The notes: generated from the sequence alone by a model not told the origin. A DNA stretch of 64,000 nucleotides from Bacillus haynesii (GCF_001969855.1 NZ_MRBL01000001.1:62001-126000); one strand, 5' to 3'; shown: positions 30,791-41,764, counted from the first letter of the stretch. Numbers and translations are program-made.

Positions 30791-31294
30791 TTATGAACAA
30801 AGGTCTCTGAGCTTTTTTATGTAAGCGACGGCTTCATCGAATTCTTCGTCCGTATACCGCTGCTTGCTTTTTACGGTAAACACTTTTTCTCTGATCTCTT
30901 CCTGCTCCAGCCCCTCAAAATACAAAATCGTCGACACCAGTTCCAAAAAACGCGATGACTGGCCGTTCACGTCGTCAATATAGGCTTTAATATCCCGCAT
31001 ATCCAGCTCACACTGGCTCAAAAACTGCTTTCCCGCTTCAGTGGATGAATAGCGGTATTGATAATAGCCGCCTTTTTTTTCTTTGACTTCATGGAGAAAT
31101 CCGAGATTGCAAAGTTCTTCAACTTGAAGCGTCAGCTCCTCTGAATACGGCCCGTAAAAATGAAAATCATACTTTTCATAAAAGGGAAGCTCCAATTTCT
31201 TTGCGATATAAATAATTTTCTGCAGCTTTTTCCGTCCGACAATCTCCCCCGAATCCGAGAAGACCTTCATCAGCTTTGCATGTTCTTTTAACAA
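30791..31294 (-). CDS. ywgA: Conserved protein YwgA
   Basis: 167 residues, predicted cytosolic and helical, with winged-helix-like GRKKLQKIIYIAKKL near the N-terminus and FHFYGPYSEEL. This pattern resembles the phage-related GepA/DUF4065-like group but the function is unknown. Start TTG 31294 lies 11 nt from AAGGAG. It follows ywfO by 30 nt, probably as an operon. Confidence 0.85.
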   Translation of the reverse strand: MLKEHAKLMKVFSDSGEIVGRKKLQKIIYIAKKLELPFYEKYDFHFYGPYSEELTLQVEELCNLGFLHEVKEKKGGYYQYRYSSTEAGKQFLSQCELDMRDIKAYIDDVNGQSSRFLELVSTILYFEGLEQEEIREKVFTVKSKQRYTDEEFDEAVAYIKKLRDLCS

Positions 31295-31324
31295 ATCTCC
31301 GCCATCTCCTTCATCCTTTTCTTT

Positions 31325-32623
31325 CTATATCAGTCCGAGCAATTCTTTCATTCTTTTCGCATGACGGCCGTCAGGCAACCCTTCGATTAAATCGAGTGGG
31401 AAATACAACTTATGGTCCGTTCTCCGCTTACCTGATATTGCATCGACAATATCGGACTGCCGCGACAGCTCCTTAATCTGGCCGTTGTGCGTCAGCAATT
31501 GAATCGGGAGGCGCTCCTCTTCTTCCCCCGGTCTGTAGAAATCATAAGGAAGGTCTGAGGACGAATCCACCACAAGATAATAATCGGGATCAATCCCTGA
31601 TTCTTTAAACAAGGCGGTCAGTTCAAAGTAAGTCGCCATTTCCTCATTCGGGTTGAACTCCGCATACTGGAACAGCCTGCGGTTGATAAAACGGCGGCAT
31701 AAATCAGACAAAATCTCATCCTCTTCTTTTTCCCAGGCCTGAAAATAATAAAGAATGATTGATTCATCAAGACTTAAATAATCTTCCAATGTGACATTGC
31801 CTTCAAAAATAGAATAAAAATGCACGGGTGCATGCGTGAACACATAGCCTTCCTCATGAAGCTGCTTTGCACGGTGAAGAATCTTCGTTAAAATCACTTC
31901 CGCACTTCTTGTCACAGGATGGAAATAGACCTGCCAGTACATCTGGTACCGGCTCATAATATAGTCCTCAACAGCATGCATTCCGCTTTGCTTAATCACG
32001 ATTTGATCTTCGCGCGGCCGCATGACGCGGAGAATCCGCTCCATATCGAAATGGCCGTAGCTGACGCCGGTATAATAGGCGTCCCTCTGAAGGTAGTCCA
32101 TACGGTCAGCGTCAATCTGGCTTGAGATCAGACTGACGACCTGCTTATTTTGATAGGTTTTCGCGATGACCTCAGCGACATCCTTTGCAAACGTCGGACT
32201 CACCTTGTTTAACACCCGGTTAACCTCTGTATCGCCTAAAATGATCGCTCTCGTAAAATCTTCATGATCAAGCCGGAAGACCTTTTCAAACGAATGGGAA
32301 AACGGGCCGTGCCCCAAATCGTGCAGCAATGCGGCGCAAAGGCACAGATCGCGCTCGCTGTCATCCCATTCCTCCCTGCCTTTAAATACGTCATCAACCA
32401 TTCTTCTGACAATTTCATAGACGCCGAGAGAATGGTTGAAACGGCTGTGTTCGGCTCCGTGAAACGTCAAATAGGTCGTTCCAAGCTGTTTGATTCTGCG
32501 CAGCCTCTGAAATTCACGGGTTCCGATCAAGTCCCATATCAGCTTGTCCCGTACATGGACATAGCGGTGAACAGGATCTTTAAACACTTTTTCTTCTGAT
32601 AATTTTCCGTTTGGATACGCCAT
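31325..32623 (-). CDS. ywfO: HD-domain phosphohydrolase YwfO
   Basis: 432 residues with HD-family metal motifs in HSRFNHSLGVYEI and LLHDLGHGPFSHSFE, and a third in SQIDADRMDYL, as in dGTPase/SAMHD1-type dNTP triphosphohydrolases. Substrate in Bacillus is not established from sequence. ATG 32623 (MAYPNGKLSEE) follows GAGGG; the frame extends to 32671 without a ribosome site. It is transcribed with ywgA. Confidence 0.9.
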   Translation of the reverse strand: MAYPNGKLSEEKVFKDPVHRYVHVRDKLIWDLIGTREFQRLRRIKQLGTTYLTFHGAEHSRFNHSLGVYEIVRRMVDDVFKGREEWDDSERDLCLCAALLHDLGHGPFSHSFEKVFRLDHEDFTRAIILGDTEVNRVLNKVSPTFAKDVAEVIAKTYQNKQVVSLISSQIDADRMDYLQRDAYYTGVSYGHFDMERILRVMRPREDQIVIKQSGMHAVEDYIMSRYQMYWQVYFHPVTRSAEVILTKILHRAKQLHEEGYVFTHAPVHFYSIFEGNVTLEDYLSLDESIILYYFQAWEKEEDEILSDLCRRFINRRLFQYAEFNPNEEMATYFELTALFKESGIDPDYYLVVDSSSDLPYDFYRPGEEEERLPIQLLTHNGQIKELSRQSDIVDAISGKRRTDHKLYFPLDLIEGLPDGRHAKRMKELLGLI

Positions 32624-32833
32624 TTTTGTCCCTCTTTTTTTCAAACGTGAGGCAAACTGATCGCTGCCCATCCGTCTCTTTTTCTTCGGAAAACTAAATG
32701 TATATTGTAAGTATTGCCCGATCTGCTTGTTTTCTTTTAGGTCTGTTTCTATTATATCGAGTCTGCTTTTTTGAAAACATCCTTGAATTTACCCGGCCAT
32801 TTGTTCCAGCCTCCAAAAAACCCGGCAAACAAG

Positions 32834-32862
32834 CAAAAACGCCTGACCCGTTAGGGAGGCGG
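32834..32862 (-). terminator. Terminator downstream of ywzC
   Basis: Minus-strand CGCCTCCC-TAAC-GGG-TC-AGGCG, then TTTTTG. Confidence 0.7.
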
Positions 32863-33087
32863 TTATTTTTTGAGTTTCTTTTTCACTTTTTCGATCAGCT
32901 CGTCTTCATCAGGAGCTGACAGCGGACGATTATTGACAAACGCGAACGATTTTTTTCGTCCCGGCCCGCAGTAAGACTGGCAGCCGATTTCCACTTTTGC
33001 ATCCGGATCGATTTCTTTCAGACGGGGCAAAAGCGTCTTTAAATTAGTGGCCTGACAATCGTCGCATACTCGAAATTCATTAGCCAT
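32863..33087 (-). CDS. ywzC: DUF1450 protein YwzC
   Basis: 74 residues with a cysteine pattern VCDDCQATN and [10 protein letters not shown], typical of the small DUF1450 family (possibly metal- or redox-active), and a lysine-rich C-terminus. ATG 33087 has GGAAG upstream. Position between ywfO and rsfA matches B. subtilis ywzC. Function unknown. Confidence 0.82.
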   Translation of the reverse strand: MANEFRVCDDCQATNLKTLLPRLKEIDPDAKVEIGCQSYCGPGRKKSFAFVNNRPLSAPDEDELIEKVKKKLKK

Positions 33088-33247
33088 TTCATACGCTTCC
33101 TTTCGTTTTGTTCATCTGTCTTTATGAAAGGCATTCAACCGTGCCGAACTTTGATAAAAAATGACACCATCCTTCATTTTACAAGGATTCTTTCATTCCT
33201 GCAAGGATCGCGCTAAAAAAATCAGTTCCTATTCTTTTAGCAAACTT

Positions 33248-33277
33248 GTATAAATATTTTCCAAATTGGACAATCTA
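33248..33277 (+). promoter_or_regulatory. Sigma-F promoter of rsfA
   Basis: GTATA (33248-33252), 15-nt spacer, GGACAATCTA (33268-33277), one mismatch to the sigma-F consensus GYATA / GGNNANAHTR. It implies forespore-specific transcription, as known for rsfA. Confidence 0.75.
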
Positions 33278-33309
33278 ATACCAATACTGACAATGGGAGT
33301 TGAGAAGTG

Positions 33310-34095
33310 ATGAAACAAAGACAAGACGCTTGGTCTGAAGAAAATGATTTACTGCTTGCTGAAACGGTATTGCGGCATGTCAGGGAAGGCAGCACACAGC
33401 TGAACGCCTTCGAGGAAGTCGGAGACAAACTGAACAGGACATCAGCCGCCTGCGGTTTTAGATGGAACGCGGTTGTCCGCCACCAATACGAAAAGGCTTT
33501 GCAGCTGGCTAAAAAACAAAGGAAGCAAAGAATGCGCGCCCTTGGAAACGGCCAGCCGGCGAAAAAACGCTTATTATACAAGCCGCCGGTCGAAACAGAT
33601 GCTGAACAGCCTGCAGAAAGCGTCATTGAGCAGCAGAAAGCAACCGCCGATTCAAGCGAACAGCAGCCGATCGCTAGCGAGCATCTGCCTTATGTTGATG
33701 AGAGCTTTAAAGAAGAGTTAGCTAGTTTATCGCACCTTTTATCGCCAAATCAGCCGCAGGCCGGCCATACAGCCGACTCATCGAAAGACATGACGATCGA
33801 TGATGTGATCCGCTTCCTGCAAAACTATACAGGAAACGAAGAACAGACTGCCGCTTTAAAAATGGAAAACGACCGCTTAAAACAGGAAAATGAAGAGCTG
33901 ACGAAAAAAGTTGAAAAGCTTGAAGCGGAAGTCAAAAAGCTGGAAAAAGACCAGACGACCATCCAGGAAGACTACGAAACGCTCGTAAAAATTATGAACC
34001 GTGCAAGAAAACTAGTTTTATTCGAAGAAGACGAACACGCTGCGCCCGCCTTCAAAATGGACCGGAACGGCAATTTAGAAAAAATGGCTGAATAG
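33310..34095 (+). CDS. rsfA: Prespore-specific transcription factor RsfA
   Basis: Fine-tunes sigma-F-dependent genes in the forespore. The 261 residues have an N-terminal Myb/SANT-like DNA-binding domain (about 1-55, with [16 protein letters not shown] and [10 protein letters not shown]), a Gln/Ala-rich linker and a C-terminal coiled coil (about 175-225, [14 protein letters not shown]). ATG 33310 or the adjacent in-frame GTG 33307 could start translation; GGGAG lies 7-10 nt upstream. Confidence 0.92.
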   Translation: MKQRQDAWSEENDLLLAETVLRHVREGSTQLNAFEEVGDKLNRTSAACGFRWNAVVRHQYEKALQLAKKQRKQRMRALGNGQPAKKRLLYKPPVETDAEQPAESVIEQQKATADSSEQQPIASEHLPYVDESFKEELASLSHLLSPNQPQAGHTADSSKDMTIDDVIRFLQNYTGNEEQTAALKMENDRLKQENEELTKKVEKLEAEVKKLEKDQTTIQEDYETLVKIMNRARKLVLFEEDEHAAPAFKMDRNGNLEKMAE

Positions 34096-34170
34096 CGCTC
34101 TCAGAGGGTGCGGCAGAGGCGCTCAGGCAGCCAGGACTGACAACGCATACAAAAATTTTCCGATACGATG

Positions 34171-34205
34171 ATACCCCTTTCTTGAAAAAAGGGGGTATTC
34201 TTACC
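34171..34205 (+). terminator. Terminator downstream of rsfA
   Basis: ATACCCCTTT and AAAGGGGGTAT arms with one bulged G, then TTCTTAC. Confidence 0.7.
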
Positions 34206-34273
34206 TCTGCGGCTTGCTTTCATATGACAAAAATTTCATAATAGGGATAGCAATTCATAAGGCGGGGTATTTG

Positions 34274-34617
34274 ATGAAGTTTGTTTTATATGCGGTTCAG
34301 TTCGGCACTGCGGCCCTTTTGTTTTTGTTTTCTGCATTGGCAAGCTGGTATCAAGGAAGCGAGCTTTTAAAGGTTCCGTGGGAGTGGAAATATACAGCCA
34401 AATTTACAAAGTTGCTCTATGGACTTTCACAGGATGTGATGGCGGCGGTGTTCAGGCAGGACGCCTGAGCATTTAGCCGCCGATCCTTCTTCCTGCCAAG
34501 CATACGCCGGCAACCGTTATTTTAATGGCCGTCAGTTTGGCATATATCATCTCTTTGGCGGCTTATCTTCTCATCAAGACATATGTAAAACGAAAAAGCG
34601 CTTCGAGCGCAGCATAA
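34274..34617 (+). pseudogene. Broken small membrane protein gene, DUF4306 (YjdJ)-like
   Basis: An intact ribosome site and ATG 34274 open a 64-codon frame ending at 34468 with one N-terminal helix (QFGTAALLFLFSALASW) and WKYTAKFTKLLYG. The matching second half lies in another frame: from about 34438 to 34617 it reads through one TAG (34474-34476) into PAKHTP and a second helix (TVILMAVSLAYIISLAAYLL) with a basic tail KTYVKRK. Joined by one frameshift near 34430-34440 plus one nonsense change, this gives a roughly 115-residue two-helix protein of the DUF4306 pattern. Family recognition is from memory. Alternatively the first frame is a genuine 64-residue protein. Confidence 0.6.
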
Positions 34618-34648
34618 AAAAACCGCTTCGGAAGCGGTGAAGTGTGAC

Positions 34649-34684
34649 AAAATCCTGAAACGTTCAACCGTTTTAGGATTTTGC
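34649..34684. terminator. Long hairpin downstream of the broken gene
   Basis: Fourteen-bp stem AAAATCCTGAAACG / CGTTTTAGGATTTT (one G-T). A smaller hairpin AACCGCTTC/GAAGCGGT precedes it at 34621-34638. One of them probably ends the upstream transcript. Confidence 0.7.
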
Positions 34685-34753
34685 CGTCTATGAAGCATTT
34701 TCTCAATCCGCTAGAGGCAGCCTAACGAGTATAAAGGCGCAGAGGCTCCTCTC

Positions 34754-35599
34754 CTATCCAAAAACTTTTTCATTCCGTTCAATCATACGGACAAGATTTT
34801 TCTCATACACTTCCTCTTCTGCGGGCGTGAGGGGGCCTTGATAAATCTCCCCGCCCAGCTCTTTCAGCTGTGTCAGAAGCAAGAGCATCAAGTCCTGCAC
34901 CGATATGTCTTCATTGAGGAGTTCAGAGAGCGAAGCCATCGTTTCCGGGCGAATATCGGGATAAACGGCTTTTGTTTTCCCGCGCATGTCTTTCAATGCG
35001 GTGTCGTAGAAACGTTTGATCAGCTCAGCCCGACCGCTTCCGCTTTGATCAGTGCACAAATAAATTTGAACAGCCACTCCGCCTCTCAGGCGCCTCTGGG
35101 AAATTCCCGCAAACTTCCTGCCCCCGATGCTCAAATCAAAGCTCCCCGGACAGTAAGAGCCTTTGATTTCATAGGCTTCGATTGCTGCGTCATAGGATGA
35201 CAGCATTCGCTTAACGAGCTCAAACATCGCTTCATAGCCCCGGTCGATATCAATTCCGTTTTTCTTATCCTGAAAAATCAGCGAAACGTTTAAAACCCCG
35301 CTGTCCAAAACGACGGCCAGTCCGCCGGAATTGCGAACGATGACTTGATAGCCCGCTTCTTCAAGCAATGAAATCCCGTCTTGTAAATAAGGGAGCCTTG
35401 TATCCTGAATTCCGAGCACGATCGTGTCATGGTGCACCCAGGAACGCGCCGTCGCCGGAGACAAACCCTTTCCGACAGAAGCGCACAGCGTATCATCTAT
35501 CGCAAATGATTGTTTTGCATCAAAATATGGGCCGAGACTGGATTGGTCAATAATTCTCCATTTCGGCTGGATGAGTAGATCAATCGGTTGCTTTGCCAT
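34754..35599 (-). CDS. lipL: Octanoyl-[GcvH]:protein N-octanoyltransferase
   Basis: Transfers octanoyl from GcvH to E2 subunits in Bacillus lipoate synthesis, by a cysteine thioester. The 281 residues belong to the biotin/lipoate ligase fold with RNSGGLAVV and the active-site cysteine C150 in [10 protein letters not shown], at the same number as in B. subtilis LipL. ATG 35599 has AAAGGG upstream, and a minus-strand TATAAT at 35642-35647 may be its own -10. Confidence 0.93.
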   Translation of the reverse strand: MAKQPIDLLIQPKWRIIDQSSLGPYFDAKQSFAIDDTLCASVGKGLSPATARSWVHHDTIVLGIQDTRLPYLQDGISLLEEAGYQVIVRNSGGLAVVLDSGVLNVSLIFQDKKNGIDIDRGYEAMFELVKRMLSSYDAAIEAYEIKGSYCPGSFDLSIGGRKFAGISQRRLRGGVAVQIYLCTDQSGSGRAELIKRFYDTALKDMRGKTKAVYPDIRPETMASLSELLNEDISVQDLMLLLLTQLKELGGEIYQGPLTPAEEEVYEKNLVRMIERNEKVFG

Positions 35600-35702
35600 A
35601 TATATTGTAAACCCTTTCGTTATGCATTTCAGCCAACATCCATTATACCATTTACGAAATCATGTTGCGGAAATTTTCTTTTCTCCGGCGCTTCTCCTTC
35701 AT

Positions 35703-36923
<1,221 letters not shown>

Positions 36924-38297
36924 TTATCCATGTTTTGATGTAGCTTCTAATGTAAACTCTGCGCTTTCCTTATCGACAAAATCAAATGAAGCATGTTTCT
37001 CTTGGACGAACATGATGCCGAGTGCAGCAAAAATACTCGGGATCGCAAACACCATGAAAGCCTGCTTCGGCTCCATCCCGGAAGCAAGAATCAACGCAAA
37101 CAGCGAAGGCGCAATGATCGCTCCGAGTCTGCCGACCCCGAGCGCCCAGCCGATTCCGGTCGCTCTGATTTCTTTCGGATAATATTCTGAAATATAAGGA
37201 TTGGCGATATTTTGCGCTCCGACAGTGCATGCCCCGCCCAAGGCAATCAGCAAGTATAAAAGAACGGGGTTCATCGTCATTCCAAACGCTGCAAAACAAA
37301 AGGCCCCGATGACATACATAGCCGCAAGCACTTTTTTATGGCCCGCTTTATCTGCCAAATATCCGCCGAATACCGCTCCTGCGGCTTGTCCGCTGCACAG
37401 CGCCAGATTGAATGACAAGCTTGATGACAGCCCGTAGCCTGACGCCTGCATCATTTTCGGAAGCCATGTATTCAAGCCGTAGACCATGAGAAGGCAGCTG
37501 AAAACGGAAAGCCAGAATGCGAATGTGCTCGCTGCACGTTTTTGTTCGAACAGTTTTTTTACCGGAAAGCCCTTCTTTTCTTTGGCAATCAGCGAGATTT
37601 GATAATTGTCGTCTTCCCTATACCGTCCCGCCGGATGCACCTGGTTGAGAATCTCAGCTAGCGCTTTCGTCTTTTTCTTCAAAACGTAAAATGACAGAGA
37701 TTCGGGGAACCGGCTGAAAAAGAACGGGAGCACGAAGAGCGGCACGGCTCCGATCAGATACAGCACTCTCCAGCTTGTCCCGGGCACGGCGAACATGCCG
37801 ACTAGGGAAGCCAGCACGCCGCCTGCGGAATAGCCGCAATACATAGCGGCTACGATCACCGCTCTATTTTTTTTCGGCGAATACTCTGTCATCAGCGAAA
37901 TCGCATTCGGCATCAATCCGCCCATTCCAAGAGCAGCGAGAAACCGCATGATCGTAAACAAAAGCGGAGAATCGATCAGCCCGGCTAATGCCGTAAACAG
38001 GCTGAACAGAAAGATACAGAGGCCTAACACCTTTTTGCGGCCGTATTGATCTGCGATCGGCGAAAAAATAAGCGCGCCGAGCATCATGCCGATCAACGTA
38101 TAGCTCCCGATCGCCCCGGCTTGAATGGCGGTCAGGCTCCATTCCTCCATCAGCCATGGCAGGCTGACGCCGTACATCGCAATATCATAACCATCAAAGG
38201 CGATGGCGAAAAAACACCACAGGAAAACAGTCAGGTGCACTTTGTTGAATTTGCTGGCCGCCATGACTTCTGCTGGATGAACTGAACGATTTTTCAT
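36924..38297 (-). CDS. Aromatic acid:H+ symporter, major facilitator superfamily
   Basis: 457 residues, twelve predicted helices. The family signature DGYDIAMYG in helix 1 and the loop 2-3 motif DQYGRKKVLG point to the AAHS group (PcaK, BenK) that imports benzoate-type acids. Upstream of pobA by 15 nt, so 4-hydroxybenzoate and/or protocatechuate is the likely substrate. ATG 38297 is 5 nt from GGAGGGG; the in-frame GTG four codons earlier lies inside that site. Confidence 0.87.
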   Translation of the reverse strand: MKNRSVHPAEVMAASKFNKVHLTVFLWCFFAIAFDGYDIAMYGVSLPWLMEEWSLTAIQAGAIGSYTLIGMMLGALIFSPIADQYGRKKVLGLCIFLFSLFTALAGLIDSPLLFTIMRFLAALGMGGLMPNAISLMTEYSPKKNRAVIVAAMYCGYSAGGVLASLVGMFAVPGTSWRVLYLIGAVPLFVLPFFFSRFPESLSFYVLKKKTKALAEILNQVHPAGRYREDDNYQISLIAKEKKGFPVKKLFEQKRAASTFAFWLSVFSCLLMVYGLNTWLPKMMQASGYGLSSSLSFNLALCSGQAAGAVFGGYLADKAGHKKVLAAMYVIGAFCFAAFGMTMNPVLLYLLIALGGACTVGAQNIANPYISEYYPKEIRATGIGWALGVGRLGAIIAPSLFALILASGMEPKQAFMVFAIPSIFAALGIMFVQEKHASFDFVDKESAEFTLEATSKHG

Positions 38298-38335
38298 GTT
38301 CCCCTCCACGATTCTTATCGTATTGTGAAAACCGC

Positions 38336-39187
38336 TTAACGCACGGTATCTTTTTCATTGAAAGCGTGCGGGCGGGCTTTTTGTCCCGCCGGTTCGAATG
38401 CCATGACGACATTGGAGCTTCCGGAAGACTGACCGTATCCGTAAAATGTGCTTTTACATCCGTCCTCAAGCACACCCAAAAGCATTGCGATGTGGCGGCC
38501 GCCGGCTTCGAGCCCGGCGTTTTTAGCATATTGAGGCAGCATCTGCTGAGCTGATAAAAGATCGTTATCTGTTAAATAAGTTAAAAATTGTGCATCGAGG
38601 GCCTGTTCGGCCAAAGTCGGCATACATTCTGGCCCCCTCACCAAATGATGGCTGAGTGCCCCGCTGCTGATGAACACGGTTTTCTTTCTGCTTTCTTTCA
38701 GCACTCTTCCGGCAAGCCGGCCCCACAAATACGTTTCTTCCAGGTTCGCGGCCAATGTAACCGATAAATCGATGACCGGAATATTCCCTTTTGGAATGAG
38801 ATAGCGCAATGGAACGACCGTCCCGTAATCCCAGCAGTAGGCTGGATCATTGACAGGAATGACGGAAAGCCCCCCTTCTGCGCCGGCTTCGGCCAATTGC
38901 AGCGCCAATTCAGTGTCCCCGGGGTAAGAATACGGAACATCGGAAATTAAATTCGGGCACTCCAAAGCTGTTAAAACGCCTTGATGGTCGGGAGCTGCAT
39001 CAATCAGATGGTCAAAGCTTGACGTCCAGTGACAGGAAATCAGGACAACGGCATCAGGCTGAATTCTTTCAATGATCTCGGAGAGCCGCTTCATACCTTT
39101 GACCAGCTCTTTTTGGAAGTCAGGGGTTTTATCTTCAAAGCACATCCTCGGTGTATGCGGCACAAGTGCCGCCAATTCGATTGACAT
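38336..39187 (-). CDS. LigB-type extradiol dioxygenase, probable protocatechuate 2,3-dioxygenase
   Basis: Fe(II)-dependent ring cleavage. The 283 residues show the class III extradiol fold: an early histidine in LVPHTPRMCF, ISCHWTSSFD, a VPLRYL loop and SSGALSHHL. The closest functional precedent by neighbourhood is PraA of the protocatechuate 2,3-cleavage pathway of Paenibacillus. That substrate assignment comes from the surrounding pobA, decarboxylase, dehydrogenase and tautomerase, not from residue-level evidence. Homoprotocatechuate or aminophenol cleavage is the main alternative. ATG 39187 follows GGGAGGA. Confidence 0.8.
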   Translation of the reverse strand: MSIELAALVPHTPRMCFEDKTPDFQKELVKGMKRLSEIIERIQPDAVVLISCHWTSSFDHLIDAAPDHQGVLTALECPNLISDVPYSYPGDTELALQLAEAGAEGGLSVIPVNDPAYCWDYGTVVPLRYLIPKGNIPVIDLSVTLAANLEETYLWGRLAGRVLKESRKKTVFISSGALSHHLVRGPECMPTLAEQALDAQFLTYLTDNDLLSAQQMLPQYAKNAGLEAGGRHIAMLLGVLEDGCKSTFYGYGQSSGSSNVVMAFEPAGQKARPHAFNEKDTVR

Positions 39188-39210
39188 GTCGATTCCTCCC
39201 ATCGCCTTCT

Positions 39211-39402
39211 TTAAGGTCTTAATTTTGAGACCGGTGTTCCGCCAATGCCCCAGTGGCTTTTAGGAACTTCGGTGACAAGAACGCGGACGTTTTCACTCGG
39301 AGCATCAAGGGTGGCGCTCAACGTTTCCGTCACTTTTTGAATGACTTCCTCGACCTTTTCAGGCGGCCGGCCTTCTAATAGTTGAATATGAACGATTGGC
39401 AT
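39211..39402 (-). CDS. 4-oxalocrotonate tautomerase
   Basis: 63 residues, MPIVHIQLLEGRP, with the amino-terminal proline base and the LEGR segment holding the conserved arginine. Converts 2-hydroxymuconate to 2-oxo-3-hexenedioate, the step between the aldehyde dehydrogenase and the decarboxylase encoded next to it. The frame is separate from ywhB, its paralogue 10 kb away. Position between the decarboxylase and dioxygenase genes makes a catabolic role likely. Confidence 0.9.
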   Translation of the reverse strand: MPIVHIQLLEGRPPEKVEEVIQKVTETLSATLDAPSENVRVLVTEVPKSHWGIGGTPVSKLRP

Positions 39403-39416
39403 ATCATCACCTCAGG

Positions 39417-40202
39417 TTATGACTGGACTGAAAATGATACATCTCCCAGCCCTTCTACGTGTGCTGAAACGCGGTCGCCCGGCTGCAGCATGACAGCTCC
39501 CGTTACACCGCCCGTTAAAATGATGCTGCCGGCCGCAAGCTTTTGTTTTTTCCTGGAGAGCATGTTGGCGAGCATGGCCGCCGAATTTGCGGGATGTCCG
39601 ACAACCGCTGCTCCAGTGCCCCGCTCTTTGACCTCGCCGTTTATCATTAAAGAGACACTTGCTTCATCCAGCTTGAAATCGTCCGGCTTCTTCACTTTTT
39701 CACCTAACACCACTCTTGAAGATGACGCATTGTCCGCAATGACGTCAGGCAGGGTAAATGAGAAATTTTCATAGCGGCTGTCAATCACTTCAAGAACAGG
39801 AATCAATTCAGCAACGGCTTCAAGGACCTGCTCCTTTGTAACACCCGGCCCTTCAATATCCTTCCCCAGCACAAATGCAATCTCCGCTTCAACCTTCGGG
39901 TGAATCAGCTCGTTCATCCGGATGCTTCCGCCGTTTGGCACGATCATATCTTCAAAAATATAACCGTAGATCGGCTCCTCGACGTTCATCTGCTTCATTT
40001 TCGCCCGGCTGGTCAGGCCCATTTTCGGACCGATAATGCCATTGCCATCCCATAATTTCAGCTGAATCAGCTCTTCTTGAATCGCATACGCCTCTTCGAC
40101 GGTCAGCTCCGGGTAGTCCTTTGTGATTCTTTCAACCTCGCGCTTCTCTGTTTCGGCAAGATACAAGAGACGCGCCGTATCTTTTAATGCTGCGGCATTC
40201 AT
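39417..40202 (-). CDS. 4-oxalocrotonate decarboxylase
   Basis: Mg-dependent decarboxylation of 2-oxo-3-hexenedioate to 2-oxopent-4-enoate. The 261 residues contain GPKMGLTSRAKMKQM, PIYGYIF, HPKVEAEIAFV, VIDSRYENF and TGGVTGA, the pattern of XylI/DmpH decarboxylases rather than the related pentenoate hydratases. ATG 40202 has AGGGGG upstream; a longer frame to 40412 overlaps the aldehyde dehydrogenase and is rejected. A true hydratase gene is not present beside it, although in other meta pathways decarboxylase and hydratase form a complex. Confidence 0.87.
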   Translation of the reverse strand: MNAAALKDTARLLYLAETEKREVERITKDYPELTVEEAYAIQEELIQLKLWDGNGIIGPKMGLTSRAKMKQMNVEEPIYGYIFEDMIVPNGGSIRMNELIHPKVEAEIAFVLGKDIEGPGVTKEQVLEAVAELIPVLEVIDSRYENFSFTLPDVIADNASSSRVVLGEKVKKPDDFKLDEASVSLMINGEVKERGTGAAVVGHPANSAAMLANMLSRKKQKLAAGSIILTGGVTGAVMLQPGDRVSAHVEGLGDVSFSVQS

Positions 40203-40216
40203 CCGTTTTCCCCCTT

Positions 40217-41692
40217 TTACAGCTTGATGCAAATATTGGTTAATTCGCTGAAGAATTCGAGGCTGTGAATGCCTCCTTCTCGTCCGAGCCCGCTCTGTTT
40301 CATGCCGCCAAACGGCGTCCGAAGATCGCGGAGAAACCAGCTGTTGACCCACACCATGCCCGATTCGATTTGCCCGGCTACACGGTGCGCCCGGCGGAGG
40401 TCGTTCGTCCATACGGTCGCGCTTAACCCGTAATGTGTGTCGTTAGCCTGTGCAATGACTTCCTCCTCATCGTCGAACGGAATCACCGTCACGACCGGGC
40501 CGAAGATTTCTTCTTTGATGAGCCTGGAATTGCGGGAAAGTCCGGTGATAATCGTCGGTTCAAGAAAGCAGCCGGATTCCTGTCCTTCAGGGCGTTTTCC
40601 TCCGGTTAAAATACCGCCGCCTTCCCGTTTGGCCAATTCGATGTAGTTCATTACACGCTCGGTGTGTTCAGAAGAAATCAAGGCGCCGATATTCGTGTCC
40701 GGATCAAAAGGATCGCCGACTTTAAGCTTTTTCGTTTTCTCAACGAACTTGTTCAGAAATTCGTCATACGCTTCCCGCTCGACATAGATGCGGGAGCCGC
40801 TCATGCATACTTCGCCCTGGTTGACGAAACTCGATTTCAATGAGGTGCTGACAGCTTCATCCATGTCGGCATCGGCAAAAATAATGTTCGGATTCTTCCC
40901 TCCCAATTCAAAGGAAAGTTTCTTTAATGTTTTCGAAGCAGCTTCCATAATGACTTTGCCGGTCGTCGTTTCTCCGGTGAAAGATATCGCATCGACATCA
41001 GGATGCTCAGAAAGCGCAGCGCCGGCGGAATCAGGCCCAAATCCGTGGACAATATTAACGACTCCGTCAGGCATCCCTGCATCATGGCAGATTTCCCCGA
41101 GGAGGGTGGCTGTCATCGGCGTCAGTTCAGCCGGTTTGATGACGGCTGTGTTTCCCGCCGCCAGGCAAGGCGCCAATTTCCACGTCAGCAAAAGAAGCGG
41201 CAAGTTCCACGGATTGATCAGCCCGACGACGCCGACCGGACGGCGGATCGCATAATTGATTGCAAGATCGTCAGTTTGATATGCTTCCGTTCCGGCTCCT
41301 CTCATAAAATCCGCAAAGAAATGAAAGTTGAAAGCGGCGCGTGGAATATCCAAAGTGCTTGAGAGCGAAAGCGGTTTTCCCGTATCCAATGTCTCAAGCC
41401 TTGCCAGTTCGTCTTTACGCTCAAGTATGATGTCGCCGATCTTTCTGATGATCCGAATCCTTTCGTCAGCGGTCATGTTTTTCCAGCGTCCGTTTAATGC
41501 ACGCCTGGCTGCCGCGACTGCAAGATCGACCTCTTTCTTGCCTCCTTCCGCAACGCTTCCGATGATTTCCTGTGTGGCCGGATTGATGTTGTCAAACGTG
41601 CTGCCGTTCTCTGAAGGAAAGTACCTGCCGTTTATGTAGTGCTGACAGTCAAAAGGTTTTACGAGTTTTGCCGATGGGGTCTGAACATTCAT
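40217..41692 (-). CDS. 2-hydroxymuconate-6-semialdehyde dehydrogenase
   Basis: NAD-dependent aldehyde oxidation. The 491 residues have the ALDH motifs INPWNLPLLL, FTGETTTGK, FELGGKNPN with the general-base glutamate and the catalytic cysteine in NQGEVCMSGS. GEVC instead of the common GQVC is also seen in 2-hydroxymuconate semialdehyde dehydrogenases (DmpC type), supporting the name along with the neighbouring tautomerase and decarboxylase. First gene of the island operon; AAAGGAGG lies 13 nt before ATG 41692. Operator-like dyad upstream. Confidence 0.85.
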   Translation of the reverse strand: MNVQTPSAKLVKPFDCQHYINGRYFPSENGSTFDNINPATQEIIGSVAEGGKKEVDLAVAAARRALNGRWKNMTADERIRIIRKIGDIILERKDELARLETLDTGKPLSLSSTLDIPRAAFNFHFFADFMRGAGTEAYQTDDLAINYAIRRPVGVVGLINPWNLPLLLLTWKLAPCLAAGNTAVIKPAELTPMTATLLGEICHDAGMPDGVVNIVHGFGPDSAGAALSEHPDVDAISFTGETTTGKVIMEAASKTLKKLSFELGGKNPNIIFADADMDEAVSTSLKSSFVNQGEVCMSGSRIYVEREAYDEFLNKFVEKTKKLKVGDPFDPDTNIGALISSEHTERVMNYIELAKREGGGILTGGKRPEGQESGCFLEPTIITGLSRNSRLIKEEIFGPVVTVIPFDDEEEVIAQANDTHYGLSATVWTNDLRRAHRVAGQIESGMVWVNSWFLRDLRTPFGGMKQSGLGREGGIHSLEFFSELTNICIKL

Positions 41693-41764
41693 ATTCTACA
41701 AACATCCTCCTTTTCAAATCCTTTCCATTAAATTAAATGATTTTAAACAGCAAGAAAACAGCAA

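Noticed and set aside
32698..32919. 73-codon hydrophobic plus-strand frame between ywfO and ywzC
   Set aside because: No ribosome site; runs into the ywzC terminator and coding region antisense.
39417..40412. N-terminally extended decarboxylase of 331 residues
   Set aside because: Extension overlaps the aldehyde dehydrogenase by about 200 nt and is Arg-rich noise; ATG 40202 has a good ribosome site.
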